Assembly: GCA_947258905.1 (NCBI GenBank)
Contig: CAMYKF010000406.1
Span: 1-54,923, forward strand
Direction: 5' to 3'
Origin: an uncultured Pirellulaceae bacterium
Lineage (GTDB): Bacteria > Planctomycetota > Planctomycetia > Pirellulales > Pirellulaceae
Length of the DNA: 54,923 bases
Shown: positions 7,670 to 17,288 of the stretch, in pieces
Position numbering within the stretch: position 1 is the stretch's first letter
Layout: each line of letters begins with the position of its first letter
Made by a program: the position numbers and the translations under genes
Notes under the pieces: model-generated
The model's database searches: none
Seen by the model: the letters and a program-made list of their open reading frames with translations, nothing else
What the model was told of the DNA's origin: nothing

Positions 7670-9022
7670 TCACTTGCAATACTCGTCGGCGATGGAAATG
7701 GCCTGGGAGATGATATCGAGGCCCTCGTCGATTTGCGATTCGGTAATGTTCAGTGGCGGGGCTACAAAGATCCAGTTCCAACGGACGAAGGTGAACATGC
7801 CCAGCTCGCGAATCCGGGCGGCCATGCGATTGGTTGGTTCCATTTGGTCGGGCGCGGCATTCCACGGCGTGGTTGGCTCTTTGGTTTCGCGGTTTTTGAC
7901 CAGTTCAAAACACCCCAGCAATCCGGTATTGCGAAAATCACCGATGGACGGGTGTTTCTCTTTCATCGATTCCACGCGACCTTCGAGATACCGGCCCATG
8001 CGGGCAGCGTTTTCCACCAGCCCTTCATCCTCATAGACCTCGATCGTGGCCAGTGCCGCGGCACAGCAAACCGCATGCGCCGAATAGGTCAGGCCCAGTG
8101 GCAAAGCCTGTTCGTCAAATCGCCGGGCGATATCTGCGGACACGACCAGTCCACCGAGTGGCAGGTAACCGGCTGTCAGTCCCTTGGCGATGCACATCAT
8201 GTCAGGCTGCACACCATGATGTTCGACAGCGAACATCTTGCCCGTGCGACCAAACCCACTCATGACTTCATCATCGATCAACAGGATGCCGTACTTGTCG
8301 CATATCTCCCGTACCAGTTTCCAGTAATTCGGCGGGTACTTGATGCAGCCCGACGAGCCGTTTTCGCCTTCGATCAAAATCGCCGCAACGTTATTCGGGT
8401 TTTCAAACTTGACGACACGTTCCAGTGCATTGGCGGCGTTGACACCGCACTCCTCAATCGTGCTGCTATTCCAGGGGCAGCGGTAAAAGTAGGGATTTTC
8501 AACGTGGATATGATTGGGCACCGGCTGGCTATCCATGCCGAAGCGACGGGGATCGCCGCCAGCCGACATGGCGCCATAGGTTCCACCGTGGTAGGAACGA
8601 TACAGCGAGATCACCTTGGCGCGACCGGTACAGGCGCGGGCCAGTTTGATTGAGTTTTCAACTGCTTCGGCGCCGCCCAGGGTAAAGAAGGTCTTTGCCA
8701 GGTTCGGTGGCGTGATCCCGGCCAGTTTTCTGCCAAGGTTGGCGCGGGATTCCGTGGCCATCCCCGGATACACGTAACTCAGCTCGTCCATCTGTCGCAG
8801 TACGGCTTCCTTGACCCTGGCGTGGCCGTGACCAATGTTCACGTTCATCAATTGCGACGAAAAGTCGATGTAGCGCTTGCCGTCCCGGTCATAGATGTAC
8901 ACGCCCTCGGCGCGGTGAGCGTTGATGGGATTCAGTCCGCCCTGTTTGCACCAGGAGAACAGGGTGTGCTCCAGACAGTCGCGGACGATTTGCTGCTGGC
9001 CTGCTTCGACGTTGGTACTCAT
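7670..9022 (-). CDS. Class III omega-amino acid aminotransferase (probable beta-alanine:pyruvate/2-oxoglutarate)
   Basis: A 450-residue PLP enzyme of the acetylornithine/beta-alanine aminotransferase class. Marks: YIDFSSQLMNVNIGHGH, YRSYHGGTYGAMSAGG, LLIDDEVMSGFGRTGK with Asp251 holding the pyridine nitrogen, and the Schiff-base Lys280 in CIAKGLTAGYLPLGG. Substrate choice cannot be read from sequence alone. Within a locus that makes beta-alanine from uracil and has malonate-semialdehyde dehydrogenase, the natural reaction is beta-alanine plus an oxoacid to malonate semialdehyde; taurine or other omega-amino acids are alternatives. ATG 9022 gives the family length; the ribosome binding site is weak. 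The gene is upstream of the deaminase and dihydropyrimidinase genes on the same strand, separated by the palindromic element at 7528-7646. Confidence 0.85.
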   Translation of the reverse strand: MSTNVEAGQQQIVRDCLEHTLFSWCKQGGLNPINAHRAEGVYIYDRDGKRYIDFSSQLMNVNIGHGHARVKEAVLRQMDELSYVYPGMATESRANLGRKLAGITPPNLAKTFFTLGGAEAVENSIKLARACTGRAKVISLYRSYHGGTYGAMSAGGDPRRFGMDSQPVPNHIHVENPYFYRCPWNSSTIEECGVNAANALERVVKFENPNNVAAILIEGENGSSGCIKYPPNYWKLVREICDKYGILLIDDEVMSGFGRTGKMFAVEHHGVQPDMMCIAKGLTAGYLPLGGLVVSADIARRFDEQALPLGLTYSAHAVCCAAALATIEVYEDEGLVENAARMGRYLEGRVESMKEKHPSIGDFRNTGLLGCFELVKNRETKEPTTPWNAAPDQMEPTNRMAARIRELGMFTFVRWNWIFVAPPLNITESQIDEGLDIISQAISIADEYCK

Positions 9023-9328
9023 GTGTCTGTTCGGGGGTGGATTGAGTCAATATGCAGGACGGGTCGGGTAACCCGCCCACAACGCGTGGAGACCTGCCCA
9101 CAACGCGGATGAATCAACGGTGTCAGGTGCCCATCAATGTACCACATGCCACGCAGAGGCAAGAAACACAGCAGTGACGATTGCAGCTGTTTGGGGACCA
9201 ACCAGTTTGAAAGCTTGGAGGGTGGGACGGGTCGGAAGACCCGCCCACAACGCGAGGTTGAGAGCCTTCGATAACGTGAGCCTACAACGTGAGCCCAAAA
9301 CGCCAGGATATAGCGGGATTCCTCCGCG
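9023..9328. repeat. 306-base gene-free gap carrying two copies of a dispersed palindromic repeat
   Basis: Two copies of a 23-bp unit, GACGGGTCGG then AGACCCGCCCAC or close variants, lie at 9058-9080 and 9226-9248, each followed by AACGCG; the unit is an imperfect hairpin (GGGTC/GACCC). Two further copies occur far away at 18994-19016 and 42070-42092, always between genes. A related CCTGCCCACAACGCG lies at about 9093. No coding frame, RNA gene or terminator is apparent in the gap. Confidence 0.8.
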
Positions 9329-10786
9329 TCAAAAATCAACGACTTCAATCTCTTGCTCGTTGACCTGGACTTCGTCCGACTCGGCAGCCTGGATGGCGGC
9401 GTCAATTTGAGCCTGCTCGGATTCCGGCAGCTGATCGTAAAGCTTTTCGTAGTACAATCGCGCCCACAAGTCACGCGGCTGGTCGGTCGGCGATGCCAAA
9501 GTCAGGCGGAAGAACGGGGGACCGGGCAACACCTTGAAACGGGCCTCGATTTCGTGGCCGTCCAGCTGGCCATAGGCCATCGCAAATTGCGGCTGCATTT
9601 CAAATTCGCCCGGACCATGCCTGATCTCGGTTGGCTGCAATTCAAAACGCGTTTCACCCAGCATGAACCAGCCGCCTGGCTGAATTGAAATCTTGTTGAC
9701 CCGGCGATTGGTGATCCGCCGCTTGCCGGTCGACTTCTTGTCGCCTTCAGCTTCAGCTTCGGGCTCGGACTCAAACTCGGGGTCCGGCTCCACCGGATCA
9801 ACCCGCACTTCCACATGCCAGTCCCGCGGTGCCAGTTCGGAAGCCAACGCGAAATATTCACCCGGCGAGAAACCATCGAATTGGTACACCCGCGGTGCAC
9901 CCATGGGCTCGGAAATCCGGACCTGTCCGTCCAGGAATTCGATGTGGCTGCGCATTTTCCGGGGTTCTGGAAAGGCAATATCCAGCGAGAAAGGCAGCGG
10001 TGCGATCAGTGATTTGTGCATCGGTGGTTTCAGCGTTCCGGTCAGATTCAGTGCCGGGGGAGGTTCGTCCGCGAACAACTCGGATGGTTTTGACGTTACA
10101 TCCAGTTGATCACTGATTACCTCCAGTTCGCCCAGCCGTGTAATCTGGCCTTTCAGCATCTGAAAGTCACTGAAGCGAAACTTGTCAAAGCGAAGTGTCG
10201 TATCGGTCTCCGGATTTATGATCTTGATGTCCTTGGCGCTGACCAGATCGATCCGCAATTCCTTCAGATCACTCAAATCCTCGTCCTGGATATCGCGCTT
10301 GATGTCTTCCCATTCCTCGGCAAATTCCTCGGCGATTTCCTCGCCATCGATCGGGCCGAGGTCGACATTACCTGACTCGTCAAACTCTGCATAAATCGTG
10401 GCTCCGGCGATCGATACCTCTTCGATGATCAGCCGACTATGCCGCGTCAGATCGAAAAAGCCATTGAATTTGAACTTGATGCCTCGCAACTCGTTCCACG
10501 GCAGTCCCTCATCGGATTCGAATTCAAGTTTTTCGATTTCAAAGCCCGACGCAATCGATCCCTTCAGACCCTCAACCCGGACCGTGCCATCGGCTTCCAG
10601 GGCCCGCTCGATGAGGGTCAAAGGCAGTGAAGTGTGCATGGTCAGGTAATAACTGCCAATGCACATGACCAGAAGTAACGCAAAGATGATTCCGCAGCCC
10701 GTGAGAAAGCAACCGCACCCCGAACCATGACGAGTGGTTTGCTGAAAGCTCTCAATGCCGGCTGTGGTTTTTTCGGTGATGCCCAT
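9329..10786 (-). CDS. AsmA/TamB-like single-pass membrane protein, function unknown
   Basis: A 485-residue protein with a short cytoplasmic N-terminus rich in Cys/Gly (GSGCGCFLTGCG), one transmembrane segment at about residues 29-48 and a long extracytoplasmic part. The segment after the membrane anchor (SLPLTLIERALEADGTVRVEGLKGSIASGFEIEKLEF...) looks like the start of AsmA/TamB-type beta-groove proteins, where repeating beta strands form a lipid-conducting or envelope-spanning scaffold. A Glu-rich stretch (EEIAEEFAEEWEDIKRD) and a low-complexity acidic linker (EPDPEFESEPEAEAEGD) interrupt the strands. The assignment rests on layout and pattern rather than catalytic motifs, so the function is open. 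It is transcribed alone, away from the aminotransferase by a repeat-filled gap. Confidence 0.6.
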   Translation of the reverse strand: MGITEKTTAGIESFQQTTRHGSGCGCFLTGCGIIFALLLVMCIGSYYLTMHTSLPLTLIERALEADGTVRVEGLKGSIASGFEIEKLEFESDEGLPWNELRGIKFKFNGFFDLTRHSRLIIEEVSIAGATIYAEFDESGNVDLGPIDGEEIAEEFAEEWEDIKRDIQDEDLSDLKELRIDLVSAKDIKIINPETDTTLRFDKFRFSDFQMLKGQITRLGELEVISDQLDVTSKPSELFADEPPPALNLTGTLKPPMHKSLIAPLPFSLDIAFPEPRKMRSHIEFLDGQVRISEPMGAPRVYQFDGFSPGEYFALASELAPRDWHVEVRVDPVEPDPEFESEPEAEAEGDKKSTGKRRITNRRVNKISIQPGGWFMLGETRFELQPTEIRHGPGEFEMQPQFAMAYGQLDGHEIEARFKVLPGPPFFRLTLASPTDQPRDLWARLYYEKLYDQLPESEQAQIDAAIQAAESDEVQVNEQEIEVVDF

Positions 10787-10949
10787 AAATCGTCCGCCAC
10801 GCCCCGAGATGTCTCAAAGACCCTATTCGATGCGATTTTCGAATGCTTGGCTATCCAATCGCGGAATTTGGCAAAATGGAGAACAATTCCCTGGCCCTGT
10901 TCGCTCCCCGCTCGGCTGGCTGGTGCTGGACCGGGACGAAGACGCAGAG

Positions 10950-10995
10950 AAGACTAGCACGAGACGAAGACGAAGACGAGGACGAGGAGGGATCG
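10950..10995. repeat. Degenerate GACGAA/GACGAG simple-sequence repeat
   Basis: A run of GACGAAGAC, ACGAGACG and GACGAGGACGAGG units occupies roughly 10950-10995 in the 279-base gap between the AsmA-like gene and the large dehydrogenase gene. Just after it, at about 11007-11030, GGCAGGCCTCCAGCCTGTCA resembles another dispersed planctomycete motif also seen near 17220-17240. No coding content is supported. Confidence 0.6.
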
Positions 10996-11065
10996 ACCAA
11001 CGAGGGGCAGGCCTCCAGCCTGTCATCCGGTTTTACCGACAGACTGGAATCCTGACCCACGCAAT

Positions 11066-14000
11066 TTACCGTTCGCCAAAGGCGGGATGCTCGCGGTCGC
11101 CGGCGGCTTCGACGTATATTAGCAGATCGAGAATCTCTTGCTTGCTGCACGTATTCAGCACGCCTTGCGGCATCATCGAGATTTTGGACTTCATCTCGTC
11201 CTCAATGTCATCAATGAGGATCGTGACCGGCTTTTCGTTATCCAGCGGATTGGCCAGAATGCGAATCTCGGTGTCCGAGCGCTCAGCGACGACTCCAGTG
11301 TGCAAACGCCCGTCGATGTCCTGAATAATCCACGAGACGTAACGCTCCTCGATGTCGGCCGACGGATCAATCAGGCTTTTCAGCAAACCCTCGCGATCGA
11401 GATTCCCCGTGCTGAGCTTTTGCTGCAGATCCACCAGGTTGGGTCCAACGTCGCCGCCTTCGCTGTCACCCATCTTGTGACACTGGGCGCAGGACAGTTC
11501 GGTGAACAACGCGCGGCCACGCTCCCACGAACGGGCCTGGTCGGCTTCGTCCAGATCCTTTAGCAAATCCTGAACGGTCCATTCGCGGACGAACGGCCGC
11601 GCGGCAATTTCCGAGTCGACGGTCGGCACCAGAGCTTCCACCGGCGCATTGTCCAAATCCTCGATGACATGCATCGTTCCGTACATACGACGCCAGTGGC
11701 CCGGATAGGTGCAGACATACGGATACTCGCCCGGTTTGTCCGGTGCCACCAGGTCCATTCGCTGCAGCTGTCCCGGCTGTAGCAGTTTCGACGCGTGCAT
11801 GACTTCCGGCATGTTCGGCACGTAGCCACGCTTCAGGGCATCGGGTTCGGTCGCCATCAACTCGGCGGCGATACCGACTTTGGCATAGGCCCCGGGCCGC
11901 GTGATCACGATGTTGTGTGGCATGATGTCGGTGTTGTCAAAAATCAGCTGGAACGGCTTGCCTGCCTCAACAAAGAAGTGGCTGCGGTCGTATTGCATGC
12001 GATGCCGAATGGGCCGCAGCACGATCACATTGATGCCCAGATCATTGAGGGTGGAGCGAGCCTGTTTGGCCTGGTCACCGGGCAACGCAGTCGCCAGTTT
12101 CTTGCCTAGCGAGATTTCGTCCACTACATGCGGTTCCGTTCTCTCGGCGGCGGGCAAGGCACTGACGGTGGAAATAATGTTGTCGACGAGCGGACGAATG
12201 GCCTGGTCCTGCCAGCTGCGACGGGGCAGACGCGCCATGCCGCGAACGGCTGCCGCGCGGGATTGGTTGTCGAGGATAAATTTGGCAAAGGCTTCAAACG
12301 TCGCCTGTTCACCTGACAGCAAGTGCACTGCCGCGTTGATCGTCGCTTCGCGAATGGCACCCCGTGGATCTCCCTCCAGCGGAATGGTTACGCTGGAATC
12401 AGGCGCACCAATGTCGGTTTGCTCGAACACGACATTTCGGTCGGCGTCCAGAATCTTGATCGTGAAGCCATCCAGACGCTTGCCCATATCGTTGTTTTCG
12501 TTGCGATTCCATACGACGATGGCATCCAGACCATGGCTGGTTCCCAAATCGAGTTCCCACCAGGGATTGGGCTGGTTTTCCCGGGTGTGGGTCTGGCCAC
12601 GATCACTGAATATGGGACTTTTGTTGCCATCCATCGCCAATTCCGGTTTCCCGCCGTGATTGGTGGACGACTGGGTGGCGGTCCCGGACGGCGCAACATT
12701 GCGGCCGCCAGACATGACTTCGACTTCGGCCAGCGTCAACGTGCGTCTGGCACCGGGCAACTCGATACGAACGTATCGGCCGTTGGTAACTTTGGCACTG
12801 TCGATTTGCTGTTCCATTTCCATGGGCAGACCTAACAGCAACTCGGCCACTTTGGGTTCCAGCTGCTTTTTGACATCCTCGTCATCGACCAGAGCGAGGG
12901 CATTTACGAAATCGCGAAATCGCTCGTTCGAGACCAGCGTCTGCTGCCACAATCGATCCGCTGATTTTTCGGCGGCGATCAGCGTGGCATAGGCGACCTG
13001 GCGGGTATTCTCGCGTCGCGCACTGGTAGCCAGTTCATCCAGCTGGTCGCGGTATTGGGAGAAATCGACTTGCGAGCCCTCACCATGAACATTTGAACCA
13101 TCACCGTGCAGAAAGATGTGCGTCAGGTCGGCCAGCACACTTTGGGCGTTCGCCGCATCGCTTTGATCCAGCCGGGCGATGGCTGTCAGCAGTTCGATAT
13201 TGGCGTCGGTGCCGTTGATTCCCGCGAGCCCTTCGGCCGCTTCGTGACGGAATTCGTGCAGGATACCTTCGCGTTTGAGCAGTTCTTCAAAGACGGTCTG
13301 ACTGCGTCGCATGCCAGTCAATTCGGCTGGCGACATGTCGGCAACGATGTAACGCAGTCCCTGCGGATTGTCATCGGCGAATGAATCGCCGGAGGCCACG
13401 TGTGGCTTCCACAGCGGAGCGTGTACACGGAGCGTTTCGGCAAGACAGTAATCGATGAACTTGTCGCGGGGATAATTCAGTACTTCCAGCGCGATTTCTG
13501 CCGCCTCGACCGATGGCAGGAAGCTCAGCGCGCGTACTGCTTCCAGTCGCACGCGCGGGAATTCGTCGTTGATCTGTTGCTGCAATAGTGGCAACGGATC
13601 GGCCACCTGATCGCGGCAATAACACAGAACTCGTGTTGCGGCGGCACGAGCTCGGGGCTCGGGTGATCGCAGCATCTGTTTCAGCAAGTCCTCGTCGACT
13701 CGATTGTGCTGCTGCGTAACCCACAGGGCTTCCAGCAGGTGGTGCTGGTATTCGGCATCGGACGGATCCAGTGCCGCCACCCACGCCTCGACAGCAGGCA
13801 ACACCTTGCCGGTCTGTCGGCCACTCAATTCCAGACGCGTGCGATAGCGCACCCGGGTGACGGGCGACTTCAATTGATCAAGCAACTGGTCTTCGCTGAG
13901 TTGCGTCAGATCGGTCGGCGTCGATAGCTCCCCTTCCTTCCAGGTGACCCGGTAGACCCGGCCATGCGTCTTGTCGCGATTGGGATCGCGCAAGTTGTGT

Positions 14001-16084
14001 TGCATGTGGCCGATGATGGGGTTCTGCCAGTCCACAAAGTAGATGGCTCCATCGGGTCCCATCTCGATATCAACCGGACGGAAATTCGGATCGGTTGAAC
14101 TGAGAATCGGGGTGACTTCGGTTGCGGAGAATCCGGAATCGTCTTCATGCACTTCGTAATGCAACAGGCCCTGGAATCCGATCACGTTGGCGATCAGGTA
14201 ATTGCCCTGGAACGGTTCCGGGAAGTGTGCGCTGGACAGCAATTCCGTGGCGCCCGATGGCCGCACCCACTGCTGAAAAAAGGGGAAGTAATTGCGGTGC
14301 TTGTCGGGATAGTTGACATGTCCCGAGAAGGGTGCCGCATAGTAATTCACGTTGCCCGTGCCGTCGGTGACAAAGTCCTGACCCCAGTGGTCAAACACGT
14401 GACCGTGCGGATTGGCAAAGGGATAGGAGACGTAGGCCTCGATTTTGCTGGTCCGCGGTTCGAAACGAAACACCCCGGCGTTGACCAGTCGCAACGGCGG
14501 ACCCCACGGCGATTCGATTTGCGAGTGGTGAAAGGTGCCTTCCTGAAAGTAAATCGCGCCATCGGGCCCATACGTAAAACTGTTGGCCGTGTGGTGCGTG
14601 TCGGCCGAATCAATTCCATGCAACACTCGCATGCGCAGATCAGCGACATCGTCTCCGTCGGTGTCTTTCAGGAACCAGATGTCCGGTGCCTGGGCCACCA
14701 GCACGCCGCCGTTCCAGAATTCGAAACCAGTCGGGTTGTGCAACTTGTCAGCAAACACCGTCATGTCGTCGGCGCGGCCGTCTCCATCGGTATCCTTGAA
14801 GATCAACAGCTTGTCGTTCATCTGCTCGACGATCGGCTGCCAGTGCGGATAGGTGGGCCATACGGCGACCCACAAACGGCCATTGGGGTCGAATGACATC
14901 TGCACGGGGCTGGCAAGTTCGGGAAACTGTTCTTCGGAAGCGAACAAGTTGACCTGCATGCCTTCGTGCACGGTCATCTTGTCGATTGCTTCTTCACCTG
15001 ACAGGAACAGGTGTGCGCCGTTGGGTCCTTCGCCTGGCTTGTTACTGATCACGGGAATCAAGGGTGGATGTCCGCTGTCGTCGACGGTGAATTCGTTGCC
15101 GGAGGCGATGGCCTGGATCTTCTTGTCTCGCTCGGCGGTCATATAGTCGAGGACTTCCAGTTCCCTCTGAACCACTTCGCGATTGGTTTGCCCGTCAGTG
15201 AATTTCAGATCAGCCCGCCCGCCATAGGTCGAGAAGCCGTCGGTGGTGCGATAGCGGTGGAACCAGTGCCAGTTCTTGTCGATGACCGCAGACCGCAAAT
15301 CCTTGTTAATCTCCGGAGCATCGTCCCGCCGGCCGAATAACTCAGCATCGATTTCCAATGCCACAGCCATGTTGCCCAGTTCATTCAGGTGAACACCGTT
15401 GATCGTGTGCTGCGTGTCGTCCTTGCCAATGTTGAAAACCAGGCTCGTGGGAGCCAGCAAATCAACAAACAACACGCTGTTGTCCCGAGCGACTTCCTGC
15501 ATGGCCTGCGTGTAGGACCACAAATGTTCTTCGTGTCCTCGTCCGTCAGGCACATTCTGATTGACCGTTTCCAGGCCCCCGACGGCCCCTTCCATTACGG
15601 CACTCTTTTCGTTGAGATTCTCTCGCGCAGTGGGCGAAAACAGCACGAGCGTGGGAGCTGATTCCCCGTTGTATGTCTGTTCCAGAGTGTGTTTGACGAA
15701 GTCGTCGAGTTCCCGCCTGAATTGCGGCAGTCCTTCTTCGCCAGCAAACGATTCGTTGTATCCAAAGAATGCAAATACCACGTCCGCCTCGCAACGGGCC
15801 AGCCACTGGTCCGGCGTACCAAAATCCTTGCTGCGCAATCGTGTGCTCAGCGTATCAGCCGAGAATCCGAGGTTGCGAAACGTCAATTGACGATCCGGGA
15901 ACCGCTGCTGAATCGTTGCTTCCAGCCAGCCGTCATGTTGCATGCGCTCGGCCAGCGTATTGCCAACGATGCAAATCGTGTCGCCCTGCTTGAGTTCCAG
16001 TTTCGGTTCCTGGGCTGCACCAGGAACCGGGGTTAGCATGACAATGGCAGCGGTCATCAGAATGGCCAGCGAATCGCGGATCAT
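11066..16084 (-). CDS. PVC-type multidomain membrane-bound dehydrogenase: SGNH-like, propeller, HEAT, discoidin, cupredoxin and cytochrome c
   Basis: A 1,672-residue exported protein. Order: signal peptide (MIRDSLAILMTAAIVM...GAAQ); SGNH/GDSL-hydrolase-like domain to about 300, with GNT replacing the usual GDS but FGYNES and NGVHLNELG present; a PVC dehydrogenase beta-propeller (about 380-780) with DTDGDG metal-loop-like turns and HGRVYRVTWKEG at its end; HEAT-like helical repeats; a discoidin-like sugar-binding segment (NVAPSGTATQSS, WWELDLG); a cupredoxin domain with copper ligands in MPHNI and YVCTYPGHWRRM; and a C-terminal c-type haem site, LSCAQCHKMG. The family is common in Planctomycetes and Verrucomicrobia; the substrate, likely an environmental carbohydrate or derivative, is not known. 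I chose ATG 16084 because the signal peptide begins there; the open frame continues to 16249. It is divergent from the TPR gene. Confidence 0.9.
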   Translation of the reverse strand: MIRDSLAILMTAAIVMLTPVPGAAQEPKLELKQGDTICIVGNTLAERMQHDGWLEATIQQRFPDRQLTFRNLGFSADTLSTRLRSKDFGTPDQWLARCEADVVFAFFGYNESFAGEEGLPQFRRELDDFVKHTLEQTYNGESAPTLVLFSPTARENLNEKSAVMEGAVGGLETVNQNVPDGRGHEEHLWSYTQAMQEVARDNSVLFVDLLAPTSLVFNIGKDDTQHTINGVHLNELGNMAVALEIDAELFGRRDDAPEINKDLRSAVIDKNWHWFHRYRTTDGFSTYGGRADLKFTDGQTNREVVQRELEVLDYMTAERDKKIQAIASGNEFTVDDSGHPPLIPVISNKPGEGPNGAHLFLSGEEAIDKMTVHEGMQVNLFASEEQFPELASPVQMSFDPNGRLWVAVWPTYPHWQPIVEQMNDKLLIFKDTDGDGRADDMTVFADKLHNPTGFEFWNGGVLVAQAPDIWFLKDTDGDDVADLRMRVLHGIDSADTHHTANSFTYGPDGAIYFQEGTFHHSQIESPWGPPLRLVNAGVFRFEPRTSKIEAYVSYPFANPHGHVFDHWGQDFVTDGTGNVNYYAAPFSGHVNYPDKHRNYFPFFQQWVRPSGATELLSSAHFPEPFQGNYLIANVIGFQGLLHYEVHEDDSGFSATEVTPILSSTDPNFRPVDIEMGPDGAIYFVDWQNPIIGHMQHNLRDPNRDKTHGRVYRVTWKEGELSTPTDLTQLSEDQLLDQLKSPVTRVRYRTRLELSGRQTGKVLPAVEAWVAALDPSDAEYQHHLLEALWVTQQHNRVDEDLLKQMLRSPEPRARAAATRVLCYCRDQVADPLPLLQQQINDEFPRVRLEAVRALSFLPSVEAAEIALEVLNYPRDKFIDYCLAETLRVHAPLWKPHVASGDSFADDNPQGLRYIVADMSPAELTGMRRSQTVFEELLKREGILHEFRHEAAEGLAGINGTDANIELLTAIARLDQSDAANAQSVLADLTHIFLHGDGSNVHGEGSQVDFSQYRDQLDELATSARRENTRQVAYATLIAAEKSADRLWQQTLVSNERFRDFVNALALVDDEDVKKQLEPKVAELLLGLPMEMEQQIDSAKVTNGRYVRIELPGARRTLTLAEVEVMSGGRNVAPSGTATQSSTNHGGKPELAMDGNKSPIFSDRGQTHTRENQPNPWWELDLGTSHGLDAIVVWNRNENNDMGKRLDGFTIKILDADRNVVFEQTDIGAPDSSVTIPLEGDPRGAIREATINAAVHLLSGEQATFEAFAKFILDNQSRAAAVRGMARLPRRSWQDQAIRPLVDNIISTVSALPAAERTEPHVVDEISLGKKLATALPGDQAKQARSTLNDLGINVIVLRPIRHRMQYDRSHFFVEAGKPFQLIFDNTDIMPHNIVITRPGAYAKVGIAAELMATEPDALKRGYVPNMPEVMHASKLLQPGQLQRMDLVAPDKPGEYPYVCTYPGHWRRMYGTMHVIEDLDNAPVEALVPTVDSEIAARPFVREWTVQDLLKDLDEADQARSWERGRALFTELSCAQCHKMGDSEGGDVGPNLVDLQQKLSTGNLDREGLLKSLIDPSADIEERYVSWIIQDIDGRLHTGVVAERSDTEIRILANPLDNEKPVTILIDDIEDEMKSKISMMPQGVLNTCSKQEILDLLIYVEAAGDREHPAFGER

Positions 16085-16209
16085 GGAATCAAATATTTGA
16101 AATGAGGCGTGAATTGGTGAATCCTCTAGCCTAATCCACTCTGGTGATTTGTTGTAGTTGCCGCGATAGAATGAGCCGGTCGATACACCATTTTTTGGGA
16201 GTACCCGCC

Positions 16210-17178
16210 ATGCACCTGCTCGCTGTGATTTCCGTTTGTTTCCTTTCACTGTGTGCGATTCCGCGCTGTTGCCCGGCTTGGCAGGATCAGGACGAGGCCT
16301 CGGGCGTTTCGCCCCTGCAACCGGTGGAAGCTTACTCGTTTTCGGGCCAGCGCCTGCGGCGTCGTGCGTTCAGTCCGGAACGTCTGGAGAAACTGGAAGG
16401 CGATTTGAGGACGGCGATCGAGGCGTCCAATGCGGCGGGAAATGATGTCCACAAGCTGATCTGGGTGGCACGGCGGCTGGGTTATTTGTGGCGATATCAG
16501 GAAGTGATCCAGACGCTGGACGTGGCCGCCGCCAACTATCCCGACGTCCCGCATGTGTACCGCCATCGCGGACATCGCTTCATCACGACCCGGCAAATCG
16601 ATCGGGCTGTCGCCGATCTGCAACGCGCCGCCCGCCTGATCGATGGCACCGGGGATGAAGTGGAACAGGACGGCGCGCCCAATGCGGCGGGCGTCCCCAC
16701 CAGCACGCTGCACACCAACATTTACTATCACCTGGGACTGGCCCATTACCTGCGTGGCGAATACCAGCAAGCGCTGGCTGCCTACGAGAAATGCCTGGCC
16801 GCCTCAAAAAACAACGATATGAAAGTCGCCACTCTGGACTGGATGGTGATGACCCTGCGGCGACTCGATCGGTACGACGACGCAATGAAGTTGCTGGACG
16901 ACATCACGTCGGACATGGAGATCATCGAGAACACGGCTTATCACCAGCGGTTGCTGATGTACAAGGGCGAGTTGTCACCGGAGGACCTGATTCCGGTGGA
17001 GGACAGTGCCGATCGCGATCTTGATCTGGCCACCTACGGTTACGGGGTCGGCAACTGGTATCTGGCTAACGGCGATGAAGCGAAGGCCCGCGAGATCTTT
17101 GAGGAAGTCACCGGTGGTGAATACTGGGCGGCGTTCGGGTTCATCGCAGCCGAAGCGGATTTGATGCGGATGCGCTGA
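16210..17178 (+). CDS. Secreted TPR-repeat protein, function unknown
   Basis: A 322-residue protein beginning with a signal peptide (MHLLAVISVCFLSLCAIPRC), starting at ATG 16210 with GGGAG upstream; the open frame reaches back to 16144 but those residues precede the export signal. The mature part is helical with tetratricopeptide-like units, for example TNIYYHLGLAHYLRGEYQQALAAYEKCL (given here in parts: IYYHLGLAHYLRGEYQQAL, then AAYEKCL) and DWMVMTLRRLDRYDDAMKLLDDI. An earlier unit concerns residues around IQTLDVAAANYPDVPHVYRHRG. TPRs normally mediate protein contacts; no catalytic motif is seen. It is divergent from the large dehydrogenase gene with a 125-base shared upstream region. Confidence 0.75.
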   Translation: MHLLAVISVCFLSLCAIPRCCPAWQDQDEASGVSPLQPVEAYSFSGQRLRRRAFSPERLEKLEGDLRTAIEASNAAGNDVHKLIWVARRLGYLWRYQEVIQTLDVAAANYPDVPHVYRHRGHRFITTRQIDRAVADLQRAARLIDGTGDEVEQDGAPNAAGVPTSTLHTNIYYHLGLAHYLRGEYQQALAAYEKCLAASKNNDMKVATLDWMVMTLRRLDRYDDAMKLLDDITSDMEIIENTAYHQRLLMYKGELSPEDLIPVEDSADRDLDLATYGYGVGNWYLANGDEAKAREIFEEVTGGEYWAAFGFIAAEADLMRMR

Positions 17179-17179
17179 C

Positions 17180-17270
17180 GTTTGGGCGGGCTTCCAGACT
17201 GCCAGGTCGTCTGTATTCTCCATCACAGGCTGGAAGCCTGCGCCAAGTGCAACACCCGCCAGACTACAGT
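17180..17270. repeat. Dispersed GCTTCCAG / CTGGAAGC intergenic repeat
   Basis: The gap after the TPR gene contains GGGCTTCCAGACTGCCAGG and, about 30 bases later, CAGGCTGGAAGCCTGCGCC: two imperfectly inverted parts that can pair through GGCTTCCAG / CTGGAAGCC. Similar wording (GGAGGCCTGCC, GGTGGAAGCCCGCC) occurs near 11010 and 29235. No gene is present. Confidence 0.5.
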
Positions 17271-17288
17271 CTTCCGCCTCCAGCCTGA

